Positions 1 to 8,610 of a stretch of 64,000 bases of DNA are shown one piece after another. The position numbers and the translations under genes are program-made. This stretch comes from SCQP01 sp050747745 (lineage in GTDB: Bacteria > Acidobacteriota > Terriglobia > Terriglobales > SCQP01). The first letter of the stretch is position 1. Each line of letters opens with the position of its first letter. Below the pieces are notes generated by a model. The model was not told the DNA's origin. It ran no database searches and saw nothing but the letters and a program-made list of their open reading frames with translations. The stretch is from positions 62,001-126,000 of the forward strand of contig JBOGKM010000086.1 in assembly GCA_050747745.1 (NCBI GenBank), given 5' to 3'.

Positions 1-1515
1 GATCATCTGGCCGGCGCCGATCAGCAACAGGACCGCGAGCGCGGCCTCGATGGCGACGAAGCGGCCGCGAAGGTTGCCGGCGGCGCGCTTGGTTTTCGGG
101 CCGCTTCTGAGCGCGCGGTTTAGCGCGGCGCCACGGCTGGCGACGGCAGGTGCCAGGCCGAGCAGCAACGTCAGTAGAGCGATGCCCACGGTAAAGGCGA
201 GCACCGGGCCACCCATGTGAATCGGCGGCAAGGGAATGCGGCTCGCGCCGTTGGGCACCGGGATGGAAGATGGCAACACGGCCAGCAATAGTCGAATTGC
301 CCCAGAGGCGATGAGCCAGCCGCCCGCGCCGCCGAGCAGCGCCAGCCATGCGCTTTCGACCAGGCACTGGCGCGCCAAGCGCGCGTGCGTGGCGCCCAAA
401 GCGCGGCGGAGGGCAAATTCACTTTGACGGTTGGACACGCGCCCGAGCATCAAAATGGCGACGTTCGTGCAGGCGATCAGCAGCACGAAGCCCACAGCGC
501 CCAGGAGCATCCAGAGCGCGGGCTGAATGTATTGCACCCGAACTTCATGCAGCGGCACCAGGACGGTGCCGAAGCCGCGGCGATCGGGCCGCGTCAGCGC
601 CAGACGCCGCATAATTCCACTCATCTCGGCCGACGCCTGCGTCAGGGTCACGCCCGGCTTCAGACGACCCAGGACGCCGAGGTCGCCACTGGCACGCCGC
701 ACCCATGCCTGGTCAAACGGCGCAACGATGTCAATGTTGAATAGCGTGTTGATGCCCGGCGGAAGCACGCCGATGATGGTGTAGGCCACACCGTTCAGAT
801 CCATACCGCGTCCGATCACGCTGGCACTGCTGCCGTAGCGCTGCTGCCAGAAGCGGTAGCCCAGGAGTAGAACGTGCCGCTGGCTGCGCCATTCGGCGGG
901 GCCGAAGTTGCGGCCGAGGACGGGCTGAATGCCGAAGAAGCTGGTGAAATTCGGCGTGACGCGCAGGCCGGCAGCTTGCAAGGGCGCTGTTCCATCGCCG
1001 GTGATGGTGCCCGTGCCGTGTTCGATCAGGACAAGATCCTGGAAGCTCCGGCTCTGGGCGCGCCAGGCGAGATAATCGAGCCCGCTGGGACCGAGGCGGC
1101 TAATGCCCCGCGCGGCGACCGTATCCCAAATGACCACTACCTGGTTGGGATCGCGAATGGGCGCCGGACGCAACAGAACCGACTGCACCAGCGTGAAAAC
1201 AGCGGCGCACGCACCGATGCCAAGCGCGAGGGTCAGCACCGCCGCGGCGGCGTAGCCCGGATTTTTGCGCAGCATGCGCGAGCCGAAGCGAAGATCCTGC
1301 CCGAACTCATCCCACAGGCGCAGTCCGCGGGCGGCGCGGCCTTCTTCCTTGGCCTTGTCGAGCGCGCCGAATTCGAGCTGCGCCTGGCGGCAGGCGGCGG
1401 AGGCGCTGAGGCCCTGACGTTCGAGGTCGTCGCGGCGGAGGGCGAGATGCGACTGCATTTCCGACTCCATGTCGCGCTCGAAGCGGCGGCGGGATAGCAG
1501 CCAGCGCAGGCTCAT
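1..1515 (-). CDS. ADOP-family ABC transporter permease (C-terminus off the left edge)
   Basis: Reading the minus strand from the ATG at 1515 gives an open frame of 505 codons that runs off the window. The N-terminal ~75 residues are soluble (MSLRWLLSRRRFERDMESEM), as in acidobacterial orphan permeases. A first membrane segment follows (AAAVLTLALGIGACAAVFTL), then a MacB-type periplasmic domain, a second membrane block near residue 340 (LLGAVGFVLLIACTNVAIL) and the typical SEFALRRALGA loop. These permeases have FtsX/MacB folds but usually no partner ATPase gene, and none is nearby. GGAGG lies five bases before the ATG, which overlaps the PadR stop codon (ATGA). The two genes are therefore translationally coupled, and PadR is the likely regulator. 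Substrate unknown. Confidence 0.85.
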   Translation of the reverse strand, partial: MSLRWLLSRRRFERDMESEMQSHLALRRDDLERQGLSASAACRQAQLEFGALDKAKEEGRAARGLRLWDEFGQDLRFGSRMLRKNPGYAAAAVLTLALGIGACAAVFTLVQSVLLRPAPIRDPNQVVVIWDTVAARGISRLGPSGLDYLAWRAQSRSFQDLVLIEHGTGTITGDGTAPLQAAGLRVTPNFTSFFGIQPVLGRNFGPAEWRSQRHVLLLGYRFWQQRYGSSASVIGRGMDLNGVAYTIIGVLPPGINTLFNIDIVAPFDQAWVRRASGDLGVLGRLKPGVTLTQASAEMSGIMRRLALTRPDRRGFGTVLVPLHEVRVQYIQPALWMLLGAVGFVLLIACTNVAILMLGRVSNRQSEFALRRALGATHARLARQCLVESAWLALLGGAGGWLIASGAIRLLLAVLPSSIPVPNGASRIPLPPIHMGGPVLAFTVGIALLTLLLGLAPAVASRGAALNRALRSGPKTKRAAGNLRGRFVAIEAALAVLLLIGAGQMI

Positions 1516-1856
1516 GATTCCTCCGGACCGGCGCGCAGAATGCCTGCCATGATATCCGCCATCTCATACCAGCGTCGCTCCTCGGCCGCTAAACGGCGGC
1601 GGCCGGCGGGCGTGAGCGCGTAGAACTTGGCCTTACGCTTGTTTTCGGATTCGCCCCAGGAGCTGCGTATCCAGCCCCGCTCCTCCAGGCGGTAGAGGGC
1701 CGGGTAGAGCGAGCCTTGCTGGATCTCGAGGCGATCCTTCGAGATTTGCTGCAAGCGCAAGAGCACGCCGTAGCCGTGCAGCGGCCGGAGCGCAAGCGCC
1801 TTGAGGATCATAAGATCGAGCGTGCCTTTCAGCAATTCGGGGGCACCGATGGGCAT
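1512..1856 (-). CDS. PadR-family transcriptional regulator
   Basis: This 114-residue winged-helix protein has the family hallmarks APELLKGTLDLMILKAL, HGYGVLLRLQQ, QGSLYPALYRLEERGWI and KFYALTPAGRRRLAAE. PadR proteins of this size are dimeric repressors that usually control the membrane transporter gene beside them. I prefer the ATG at 1856 because GGAG sits nine bases upstream; a TTG at 1871 would add five residues. The stop overlaps the ATG of the downstream ADOP permease. A well-formed promoter with repeated CATTCTA motifs lies just upstream, which suggests autoregulation. Confidence 0.9.
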   Translation of the reverse strand: MPIGAPELLKGTLDLMILKALALRPLHGYGVLLRLQQISKDRLEIQQGSLYPALYRLEERGWIRSSWGESENKRKAKFYALTPAGRRRLAAEERRWYEMADIMAGILRAGPEES

Positions 1857-1884
1857 AGCCGGCTTCTCCAAGGAGTTCTAGGAG

Positions 1885-1913
1885 AGTGTAGAATGCAACG
1901 CCTAGAATGTCAA
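1885..1913 (-). promoter_or_regulatory. sigma70-type promoter with repeated CATTCTA boxes before padR
   Basis: On the minus strand TTGACA (1913-1908) is followed after exactly 17 bases by TACACT (1890-1885), a near-consensus -35/-10 pair about 30 bases from the padR start. CATTCTA occurs twice, 14 bases apart from start to start, once overlapping the -35 region and once just before the -10. That placement would let a bound repressor block polymerase. The promoter is read directly; PadR binding to these boxes is inference. Confidence 0.6.
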
Positions 1914-2105
1914 GGAGAGCGGCGGAGTGGTAGCCGGATGCGTGATTGACGCTGTCGCCGAGCTTGGTGTTGACGCGGCTGGCGCAGACACCTCGGGGCC
2001 CCGGCGCCGATCGGGCCGTGGCTGGGCGTCGCTTACCGGCAACGGGCAACGGTCGCCCGCCGGCGATCAGGGAGTCTGCAAGTTGCCGCGAATAGCGGGC
2101 GGCGC

Positions 2106-2555
2106 CTACTGATTGATGACCAAGTCGGAGCTGGTCTGGAGGCTGAGGGTGATGGGAGCAGTGAAGGGGACGTTGAGAAGAAAGTTGTACTGGACGGTGA
2201 CGTTGACGACACTGCCGGGAGAGTTGTTGGGGGTCCAGGTGGTGGAGACGGTGAGGGCAGAGGTGTCAATGGCGCCGGGAGCGAGATCGCGGACATAGGT
2301 TTGGATGTCGCTGGCGGAGGCGGGACAGGCGGAGGGCCAACTGGAGCATTCGGCGCCGCGGACGGAGGCGTAGCGGGCGGCCTGGCTGGCGGCGCTGGCA
2401 ACGAAGTGGTAGACGTAAATGCCCCAGCCCAGCTCGACCGTACCCAGCAGGAGCATGAGGAGGACGGGGATGACCAGGGCGAACTCGACCAGGGCGCTGC
2501 CGGTGCTGGTGCGGCGGGCGATTGCGGCTGGGGGGCGGAGGAGATGGCGGGTCAT
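2106..2555 (-). CDS. TadE-like pilus assembly protein
   Basis: A 149-residue protein with one hydrophobic segment near residues 19-42 (SALVEFALVIPVLLMLLLG) preceded by basic residues. This is the TadE/pseudopilin pattern in which Glu follows the processing site. The rest is a small extracytoplasmic domain rich in Ser, Thr and Asn. The start is the ATG at 2555; the open frame continues to 2897, but that extension is proline-rich antisense to the neighbouring gene. Last gene of a minus-strand operon with another TadE, a TadG-like protein and a TPR protein. No prepilin peptidase or Tad secretion ATPase is in the window. Confidence 0.75.
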   Translation of the reverse strand: MTRHLLRPPAAIARRTSTGSALVEFALVIPVLLMLLLGTVELGWGIYVYHFVASAASQAARYASVRGAECSSWPSACPASASDIQTYVRDLAPGAIDTSALTVSTTWTPNNSPGSVVNVTVQYNFLLNVPFTAPITLSLQTSSDLVINQ

Positions 2556-2580
2556 ACATCCTCTGGGTCGGTGTCCTGGG

Positions 2581-3045
2581 TCAGGGGCGGGCCCGGACGA
2601 TGGCCTGCGCGTGCAGGGTGAGGGGGCCGGGCCAGCCGAGGAAGCTGGAAACGGGAGTAAAGACGGCGGAGGTATTGACCTCGGCGTAGACCTGAAGACG
2701 GCTGGTGGCGCACTCGGTAAGGGTGCAGTTGGGAGCGCTGGCGCCGGTGGCGCAAGTGCAGACGTGGGTGGCGGTGGCGCTGAGGCCGCTGACGTCGGAG
2801 CCGTCGGTGACGGCGGTAGAGACCATGCCGGCGGAATCGGCGGCGGTAGTATCACTCTGGGAGCCAAACATGGCACCAGCATGAGCGGCATTGACAACGA
2901 CGATGCCGGTGTAGGCGAGGCGGCCCAGCTCCTCGACGCCGAGCAAGAGCAGGAGCAGGAGGGGCAGGAGGATGGCGACTTCGGCGAGGGCCTGGCCGGA
3001 ACAACGGCGGCGTGAAGGGCGGCGGAATGGAGGCAAGTGCAGCAC
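2581..3045 (-). CDS. TadE-like pilus assembly protein
   Basis: A 154-residue protein. After a basic N-terminus (FRRPSRRR) comes GQALAEVAILLPLLLLLLLG and a Glu pair, the TadE-type processing and membrane segment. The remainder is a short exported domain with four cysteines near residues 94-111 (CTCATGASAPNCTLTEC), which could form disulfides. It starts two bases after the TadG-like stop and is followed 25 bases later by a second TadE-like gene, so the three are almost certainly cotranscribed. TadE-family minor pseudopilins assemble with Flp/Tad pili; which pilus this one serves is not visible here. Confidence 0.75.
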   Translation of the reverse strand: MLHLPPFRRPSRRRCSGQALAEVAILLPLLLLLLLGVEELGRLAYTGIVVVNAAHAGAMFGSQSDTTAADSAGMVSTAVTDGSDVSGLSATATHVCTCATGASAPNCTLTECATSRLQVYAEVNTSAVFTPVSSFLGWPGPLTLHAQAIVRARP

Positions 3046-3047
3046 GG

Positions 3048-4271
3048 TTATTCAACCAAGACGGCGGCGTGGATGGGCGAGCCGCCGGGCAGGGTGGTGT
3101 AGTTATCGTTGAGCGTAGCGGAACCGTTGACGGTGATCTTATTGCTCACCAGGATGGTATAGGCAGAGGCAGTTCCGCTGCCGTTGTCCACGATGGTGGC
3201 GTCGGAGGCGTAGATGGCGCCATTGATGATGGCAGTATTGCTGCCGTTGACGGTGAGCTGGGAGCTGTCGGTACGAGACTGGAAGACGAGGATGCCGGCG
3301 AAGGGGCCAGTGGTGGGCGCGCTGAGATTGGTGGTGGAGCTGCCGTTGAGGGTGAAGCTGCCGCTGGCGTTGTAGAAAGTCACGCCAGTGCCGGTGAGGG
3401 TGGGCGTGCCGTTCATGATGATGCCGCTTTTAAAGATGTAGGTGCCGGGGCTGAAGGTGACATTGGGGCTGCCGTTGATGATGACGGTGCTGCAGTAGAC
3501 GCCCTGGCTGAGGACGAAATTGCCGGGGCCATTGATGACGGTGGTGGGACTGCAGGAGCCGGCGGTGGAGGGGGGATCGAGATAGGCGAGCGGATCGCCT
3601 TCGGGGATGATGCCATCAACGGGAGTGGGATTGACGGAGACGGTGCCGTTAACGAGGGCACCGCCGGCAACGCCGATGGAGGAAGCGGTCAAGCTGCCGC
3701 TGCCGTTGATGAGCAGGCCGGAGGAACTGTCGGAATCGGCCAGCATGCCGCATTGGAGTTGGACGTCGAAGGTGCCGTTGAGGGTGATGGCGCCGGAAGC
3801 GGACGGATCGAGGGCGTAGAGGCAGGCGGGACCGCTGCCGAGATAACCGACGGCGCGGGCGGTCAAATTGAGCGTGGAGAAGCCGAAGAAGTTGAGGAAG
3901 CTGGTGGACTGGGACTGGGAGGCGATGACCTCGACGTAGGCGGAGTCGCCGGTGTGGGGGCCGCTGAGGGGAGGGTTGTTGACGGTGAGGGTGGCGCCGT
4001 TGGACCCGCTGACGAAGCCGTTGAGGGAGGCATCGTTCTGGGCGCCGGCGGTAACATCGCCATAGGGGAGTTCGGCGGTGCCGCTGAGGGCGGCGCCATC
4101 GGCGATGATCTGGAGCTTGCTGCGCTGGAAGCGGGCGACGCCGAAATCGGCGCCGAGGGCGGCAATCGCCATCAAGACCAACAAAAAGGCGACGCCCAGG
4201 ACGATGGCCTGGCCGGATTGGCGGGTCGCGGGTCGCGGGCGCGGCTTGGAGATCTGGATCACAGCCTGCAT
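3048..4271 (-). CDS. TadG-like protein with NG-repeat beta-rich domain
   Basis: A 407-residue protein from the ATG at 4271; a TTG at 4433 would add 54 residues without any recognisable feature. The N-terminus carries the TadG-type membrane segment (QAIVLGVAFLLVLMAIAALG) followed by DFGVARFQRSKLQIIADGAA, typical of Flp pilus assembly TadG. From about residue 160 the protein consists of repeated short strands with a hydrophobic residue, Asn-Gly, then often Ser or Thr: LNGTF, INGSG, VNGTV, INGPG, INGSP, MNGTP, LNGSS, VNGSN, INGAI, VNGSA. This looks like a beta-solenoid or adhesin-like surface. It lacks the von Willebrand domain of some TadG proteins. Confidence 0.7.
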   Translation of the reverse strand: MQAVIQISKPRPRPATRQSGQAIVLGVAFLLVLMAIAALGADFGVARFQRSKLQIIADGAALSGTAELPYGDVTAGAQNDASLNGFVSGSNGATLTVNNPPLSGPHTGDSAYVEVIASQSQSTSFLNFFGFSTLNLTARAVGYLGSGPACLYALDPSASGAITLNGTFDVQLQCGMLADSDSSSGLLINGSGSLTASSIGVAGGALVNGTVSVNPTPVDGIIPEGDPLAYLDPPSTAGSCSPTTVINGPGNFVLSQGVYCSTVIINGSPNVTFSPGTYIFKSGIIMNGTPTLTGTGVTFYNASGSFTLNGSSTTNLSAPTTGPFAGILVFQSRTDSSQLTVNGSNTAIINGAIYASDATIVDNGSGTASAYTILVSNKITVNGSATLNDNYTTLPGGSPIHAAVLVE

Positions 4272-4474
4272 GCAGCACGCCAAATGCCAAGCGGCCGACC
4301 GGAGCGCAAAGCAAGAGGATGCAAGGGCGGAGGGGTGGGGGGGGTGGAAATCGGGCGCAGCGGGGGCGGCGGGGCAAGGCACCTTTTGTAAGATTTGCTC
4401 CGGACTGGCGCCGTGGACGCGCGGGGAGGTCAAGTCAGGCGAGCGGGGGCCGATAACGACAAGGGGATTTGCGG

Positions 4475-5530
4475 TCAGCGATGAGGGCGGGGACCGGCGG
4501 AGGATGGTGAGTGGAGCTGGGTGAGCAACTGCTGGGCGGAAGCGGCGGAGGCCTGGCCGGGTTCGGGAGGGACGGCGAGGTAGCGGAGGAGAAGGTGGCG
4601 GGCCCAGGCGAGGTCCTGGCCGGTGGCGAGGAGGGCCTGGGCAGTGAGGAAATCGCCGAGGCGGCTGCCGGGATGCAACCGTTGGGCGGAGGCGAGGACG
4701 GCGCGGGCCCGGCGCAGGTGTTGGAGGCGGGTGAGATTGGCGGCGTGATAGGCGCCGTAGAGGGCGGAGGCGGAATTCATTTGCCAGGCGCGGCGGAGGG
4801 GTGCGGCGGCGCCGGCGTAGTCGGCGCGGAGGTAGAGGGCGCGGCCGAGGGCGAACACGCCGCGGGGATCAGCGGGATGGGTTTGGGCGGCGGCGCGGTA
4901 CTCGGCGAGGGCGCGTTGGGGATGACCGGAAGCGAGGAAGATTTCGGCGCGGGCGAGGTTGCCGTCGACCGGATCGAGGCGAGCGAGCAGATCGGCGTGC
5001 TGGAGGGCGTCCTGGCTGCCGCCGCCGAGGGCGGGAGGGAGGGTAAGATCGAGCTGAATCCAGCCCCACTGAATATCACCCAGGGAGGGATCGAGCCGGG
5101 CGGCTTTTTCGAGTTGATCCTTGATGCCGTGAAGAGCGAGCAGGGCGCGGAACTGATTGAGACGTTCGGCGTTGCGAGCGAGAGCTTCGAAACGATACAA
5201 GTGACAGGAGGCGCAAGCGGGGTCGAGCCGGACAGCTTTTCCGGTGAGCTCGCGGGCGGCTTTGAGATTGCCGAACAAGACCTGGAGGTGGCCGAGATAG
5301 GCGAGCAGCGCGGCATTTTTATCGTTGCCGGGATCACCGGCGAGGGGCTGGAGCAGGGCGCGGGCCTGCTTGAGGCGGCCCCATTCGACCAGATCGTGAG
5401 CGTGCTGGAGCGGCGACTGCGGCGGGGGCGGGATTGGGAATGCGGTGGCGGCGGGCAGGGCCAGGCAGGAGGCCAAGAGCACGGCTGCTGTCCGGAACAG
5501 CCGAAATCCCAATCCATCTCGCACGCGCAT
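4475..5530 (-). CDS. Exported TPR protein, TadD-like
   Basis: A 351-residue protein with a signal peptide (FRTAAVLLASCLALPAATA, cleavage near residue 30) and at least six tetratricopeptide-like helix pairs, for example WGRLKQARALLQPLAGDPG, FGNLKAARELTGKAVRLDP and SGHPQRALAEYRAAAQTHP. It is the first gene of the minus-strand run that continues with TadG and two TadE proteins, which suggests a TadD-like scaffold for pilus assembly. TPR proteins are functionally generic, so this role rests on context. A cysteine near residue 22 could suggest a lipoprotein, but the sequence around it is not a good lipobox. Confidence 0.6.
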   Translation of the reverse strand: MRVRDGLGFRLFRTAAVLLASCLALPAATAFPIPPPPQSPLQHAHDLVEWGRLKQARALLQPLAGDPGNDKNAALLAYLGHLQVLFGNLKAARELTGKAVRLDPACASCHLYRFEALARNAERLNQFRALLALHGIKDQLEKAARLDPSLGDIQWGWIQLDLTLPPALGGGSQDALQHADLLARLDPVDGNLARAEIFLASGHPQRALAEYRAAAQTHPADPRGVFALGRALYLRADYAGAAAPLRRAWQMNSASALYGAYHAANLTRLQHLRRARAVLASAQRLHPGSRLGDFLTAQALLATGQDLAWARHLLLRYLAVPPEPGQASAASAQQLLTQLHSPSSAGPRPHR

Positions 5531-5588
5531 CTAGGTTGATTCTATACTGTAGTTGGCGCCCCTGCCGGCGGCGCGGCGCCGCTGCGCC
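5531..5588. promoter_or_regulatory. Divergent promoter region between the TPR/tad operon and the two-component operon
   Basis: Only 58 bases separate the minus-strand TPR gene from the plus-strand response-regulator gene. TATACT at 5543-5548 fits a plus-strand -10 box, and its overlapping complement TATAGA (5546-5541) fits a minus-strand -10 box. No convincing -35 elements are present, so either direction may need an activator. The two operons could share regulation. Confidence 0.35.
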
Positions 5589-6275
5589 ATGCGGATCTTG
5601 CTGGTCGAGGACGAGCACAAGGTCGCCCAATTCATCAAGAAGGGGCTACAGCAGGAGCAGTTCGCGGTGGATTTGGCCAGCGATGGAGAAGAGGCGCTGA
5701 ACCTGGCGGAGAACGATTCGGCGTATGACCTGATCATTCTGGACCTGATGCTGCCGAAAGTGAGTGGATTTTCGGTATTGGCGACGGTGAGGAAGAAGAA
5801 CCCGAACGTGCCGATCCTGATCTTGACGGCGCGGGCGTCGGTGGAGGACCGGGTGCGCGGGCTGGAGATCGGCAGCGACGATTATCTGATCAAGCCGTTC
5901 GCGTTCGCGGAGCTGCGGGCGCGGGTGCGGGCGCTGCTGCGGCGGGAGTGGCGGGAACTGAAGCTGCAGTTGCAAGTGGCGGACTTGGTGCTGGATCCGG
6001 TGAAGCACAAGGCGTGGCGGGCGAATTGCGATTTGGAGCTGTCGCCGAAGGAGTTTATGCTGCTGGAGTACCTGATGCGGAACGTGAATCAGGTGGTGAC
6101 CCGCACCATGATCGCGGAGCACGTGTGGGATGCGAGCTTTGACAGTTTCACGAACGTGATCGACGTGTACATCAGCTTTCTGCGCAACAAGATCGACAAG
6201 GACCGAAGCCAAAAGCTGCTGCACAGCGTGCGGGGCGTGGGGTACATGCTCAAAGACGAGGTGGCGACGGCATGA
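5589..6275 (+). CDS. OmpR/PhoB-type response regulator
   Basis: A 228-residue DNA-binding regulator. The receiver domain (1-120) has acidic residues in LLVEDE, phospho-acceptor Asp52 in ILDLMLP, Thr in ILILTAR and Lys102 in LIKPF. The C-terminal winged-helix effector (about 125-225) contains LELSPKEFMLLEYLMRN and SVRGVGYML. I chose the ATG at 5589 because it opens directly with MRILLVEDE; an upstream start at 5553 only adds a low-complexity stretch. Its stop overlaps the kinase start (ATGA). It probably controls its own operon and perhaps the divergent pilin operon. Confidence 0.95.
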   Translation: MRILLVEDEHKVAQFIKKGLQQEQFAVDLASDGEEALNLAENDSAYDLIILDLMLPKVSGFSVLATVRKKNPNVPILILTARASVEDRVRGLEIGSDDYLIKPFAFAELRARVRALLRREWRELKLQLQVADLVLDPVKHKAWRANCDLELSPKEFMLLEYLMRNVNQVVTRTMIAEHVWDASFDSFTNVIDVYISFLRNKIDKDRSQKLLHSVRGVGYMLKDEVATA

Positions 6276-7801
6276 AGCTGCGGCACGTGCGGCTGCTGCG
6301 GCGGCTGGTGTGGCGGCCGAGCTCGACGCGGGGGCAGTTGACGTTCCAGTACACGGTGGTGTTCAGCCTGCTGCTGTTTCTGGCGGCAGGGCTGTTGTAT
6401 TTCACGCTGAACTGGATCCTGTTTTTGAACGTGGACAACGGACTGCAGGACGAAGCGGCGCTGGTGAAGCAGTACATCCGGTTCGTGGACGGGACGCCGG
6501 GGCTGTCGGCGGGAGCAGCCGAGGCCGACCAGAGCTACGACGTGAACACGATTTTCAAGCTGTCGCAAATTTTGAACAGCGACGGGATGCCGGTGAAGCC
6601 GTCGCCGGAGCTATCGGCGTTCGGCTACGCGCTGACGCCGAAGATTCTGAAGAGCCTGGTGGCGATGGAACCGCCGCCGCCGTTCACGACGGAGGGGCGG
6701 AGGCGGGATCAGCAGATGCGGATCGTGAACACGATCCTGACGGGGCCGGAGGGGGAGCGGTATCTGCTGAGGTTGGGGACGCAGTTAAAGCCGATTCACG
6801 ACGCGCAGGACATGTTTTTATGGGTTATGTTGATGTTGTTGCCGGTGACGGTGGTGCTGAGCGCGGTGGGCGGATCGGTGATGGCGAAGCGGACGCTGAA
6901 GCCGGTGACGGACATGACGCACGCGGCGCAGTCGATCAGCGCCTCGAATCTGAGCCGGCGGCTGCCGACGCGGGGGAGGCGGGACGAGCTGGACGAGCTG
7001 GCGGAGACGTTCAACGCGATGATCGCGCGCTTGCAGCAAAGCTTCGATAAAATGAACGAGTTTGCGGCCAACGTGAGCCACGAGTTGCGGACGCCGTTGC
7101 AGGCGATGCAGGGGGAGACGGAGTTGGCGCTGATCGCACGGGCGCCGCTGGGGGAATGCCGGCGGGTGCTGGAGAGCAACCTGGAGGAGATCGACCGGCT
7201 GAACCGGATGATCCGGAACCTGCTGGTGCTGGCGCAGGCGGATGCGGGGGAAATGCGGCCGCAGCTGGAGGGCATGGATCTGAACGAGCTGGTGCGGGAC
7301 CTGGTGGAGCAGATGCGGGCGGTGGCGGAGGCGCGCAACGTGGAGCTGCGGGCGGAGACGGCGGCGCCGGTGCCGCTGCGGGCGGACAGCTTGCGGCTGC
7401 GGCAGATGGTGCTGAACCTGATCGACAACGCGGTGAAATATACGCCGCCGGGAGGGCGGATCGAGGTGCGGGTGGAGCGGGTGGCGCCGGGGCGTGGGCG
7501 GAGCGAGGCGCGGCTGCTGGTGCGGGACAGCGGGATCGGGATCAACGCGGAGGATTTGCCGCACATTTTCGACCGGTTTTACCGGGCGGACAAATCGCGC
7601 ACGCACAGCGCGGCGGGGGTGGAGGGGTGCGGGCTGGGGCTGCCGATCGTGAAATGGGTGGCGGAAACGCACGGGGGGACGGTGGAGGTGACCAGCCAAC
7701 CGGGGCAGGGGAGCAGCTTTCTGGTGCGGCTGCCGCTGGCGCCGCAGCAGGAGGGGCAGGCGCGGAAGGCGGGCAAACGCCAGCAGGTGGGGGCGGCATG
7801 A
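6272..7801 (+). CDS. Membrane sensor histidine kinase
   Basis: A 509-residue kinase. Membrane segment one (about 27-52) and two (182-204) bracket a ~130-residue periplasmic sensor region. HAMP follows (205-258), then the dimerisation domain with phospho-acceptor His270 in NVSHELRTPLQ, then a HATPase domain with N-box LNLIDNAVKYT, G1 DSGIGI, F-box IFDRFYRAD and G2 GCGLGLPIVK. All boxes are intact, so it should autophosphorylate and signal to the regulator encoded just upstream. Its stop overlaps the start of an MBL-fold hydrolase gene (ATGA), which is unusual coupling of a sensor to a metabolic enzyme. The signal is unknown. Confidence 0.95.
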   Translation: MKLRHVRLLRRLVWRPSSTRGQLTFQYTVVFSLLLFLAAGLLYFTLNWILFLNVDNGLQDEAALVKQYIRFVDGTPGLSAGAAEADQSYDVNTIFKLSQILNSDGMPVKPSPELSAFGYALTPKILKSLVAMEPPPPFTTEGRRRDQQMRIVNTILTGPEGERYLLRLGTQLKPIHDAQDMFLWVMLMLLPVTVVLSAVGGSVMAKRTLKPVTDMTHAAQSISASNLSRRLPTRGRRDELDELAETFNAMIARLQQSFDKMNEFAANVSHELRTPLQAMQGETELALIARAPLGECRRVLESNLEEIDRLNRMIRNLLVLAQADAGEMRPQLEGMDLNELVRDLVEQMRAVAEARNVELRAETAAPVPLRADSLRLRQMVLNLIDNAVKYTPPGGRIEVRVERVAPGRGRSEARLLVRDSGIGINAEDLPHIFDRFYRADKSRTHSAAGVEGCGLGLPIVKWVAETHGGTVEVTSQPGQGSSFLVRLPLAPQQEGQARKAGKRQQVGAA

Positions 7802-8610
7802 GCGGGGGGCGGTGGCAAGTACGGGTGCTGGTGCCGGGGCTGCCGCTGCAGGCGTGTTCGGTGCTGCTGACGCGGGCGCGGGAGGGAGGCGGGAAGGCGG
7901 AGCAGATCATCGTGGACACGTGTTTTCCGCAGCACGACACGCTGCTGCAGGACGGGCTGGCGCGGATGCGGGTGGCGCCGGGGGAGATCACGGGGATCAT
8001 CAACACGCACTATCACCTGGACCATTGCGGCGGGAACTTTCTGTTTCCGCAGGCGTGGGTGTACGGATCCAAGCGGGACTGTGATTGGGCGATCTCGATT
8101 TACGAGAGCGTGAGCGGGGGGGAGACACGGCGCGAGGTATTCCGGACGTTTTATCCGGAGGCGACGGACGAGGAATTCGGCCGGATGGACGAGGCGCGGG
8201 TGCTGCAACTGCTGACCTGGATGTGGGATCCGGCGATCTTGGGCGAACGCGGGCGGTACCGGTGGTGGGAAGAAGGGGAGCTGGGGGTGGAGGGGCTGCG
8301 GGTGATACCGACGCCGGGGCATTCGCCGGGGCACCTAGCGGTGCAGGTGCGGGGCGAAGAGGGGCCGTATCTGCTGGCGGGAGATGCGCGGGCGTTTGCC
8401 GACGACGTGGCGGAGGGCTTCGACATGCCGCCGCATAACCGGGAGCTTTTTCGGCGATCGCGGCAGCGGCTGGATCAATTCCGCGGGGTGGTGATTCCGG
8501 GCCACGATGATCCGTTTACGCAGGAGAGGGAGTCGGCGGCGGCGGTGCGGAGCACGGTGCGGGCGCCGGAAGGCCGGCTGGGGCGGCGGCTGGAGAACAA
8601 GCAACCATGA
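7798..8610 (+). CDS. MBL-fold metallohydrolase (lactonase-like)
   Basis: A 270-residue metallo-beta-lactamase fold enzyme. The di-zinc motif is His71-x-His73-x-Asp75-His76 (NTHYHLDHCGGN). Later ligands are His in TPGHSPGHLAVQV, Asp in LLAGDARAF and His in VIPGHDDPF, so all expected ligands are present. Size and motif spacing fit N-acyl-homoserine-lactonase-type or general MBL hydrolases; substrate cannot be assigned. It starts inside the kinase stop codon and its own stop overlaps the aminotransferase start, so four genes are coupled end to end. No signal peptide, hence cytoplasmic. Confidence 0.85.
   Translation: MSGGRWQVRVLVPGLPLQACSVLLTRAREGGGKAEQIIVDTCFPQHDTLLQDGLARMRVAPGEITGIINTHYHLDHCGGNFLFPQAWVYGSKRDCDWAISIYESVSGGETRREVFRTFYPEATDEEFGRMDEARVLQLLTWMWDPAILGERGRYRWWEEGELGVEGLRVIPTPGHSPGHLAVQVRGEEGPYLLAGDARAFADDVAEGFDMPPHNRELFRRSRQRLDQFRGVVIPGHDDPFTQERESAAAVRSTVRAPEGRLGRRLENKQP

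Noticed and set aside
3012..4391. 459-codon plus-strand frame opposite the TadG-like gene
   Set aside because: Composed of Gly/Ala/Asp/Glu repeats that mirror the NG-repeat gene; no start signal or domain.
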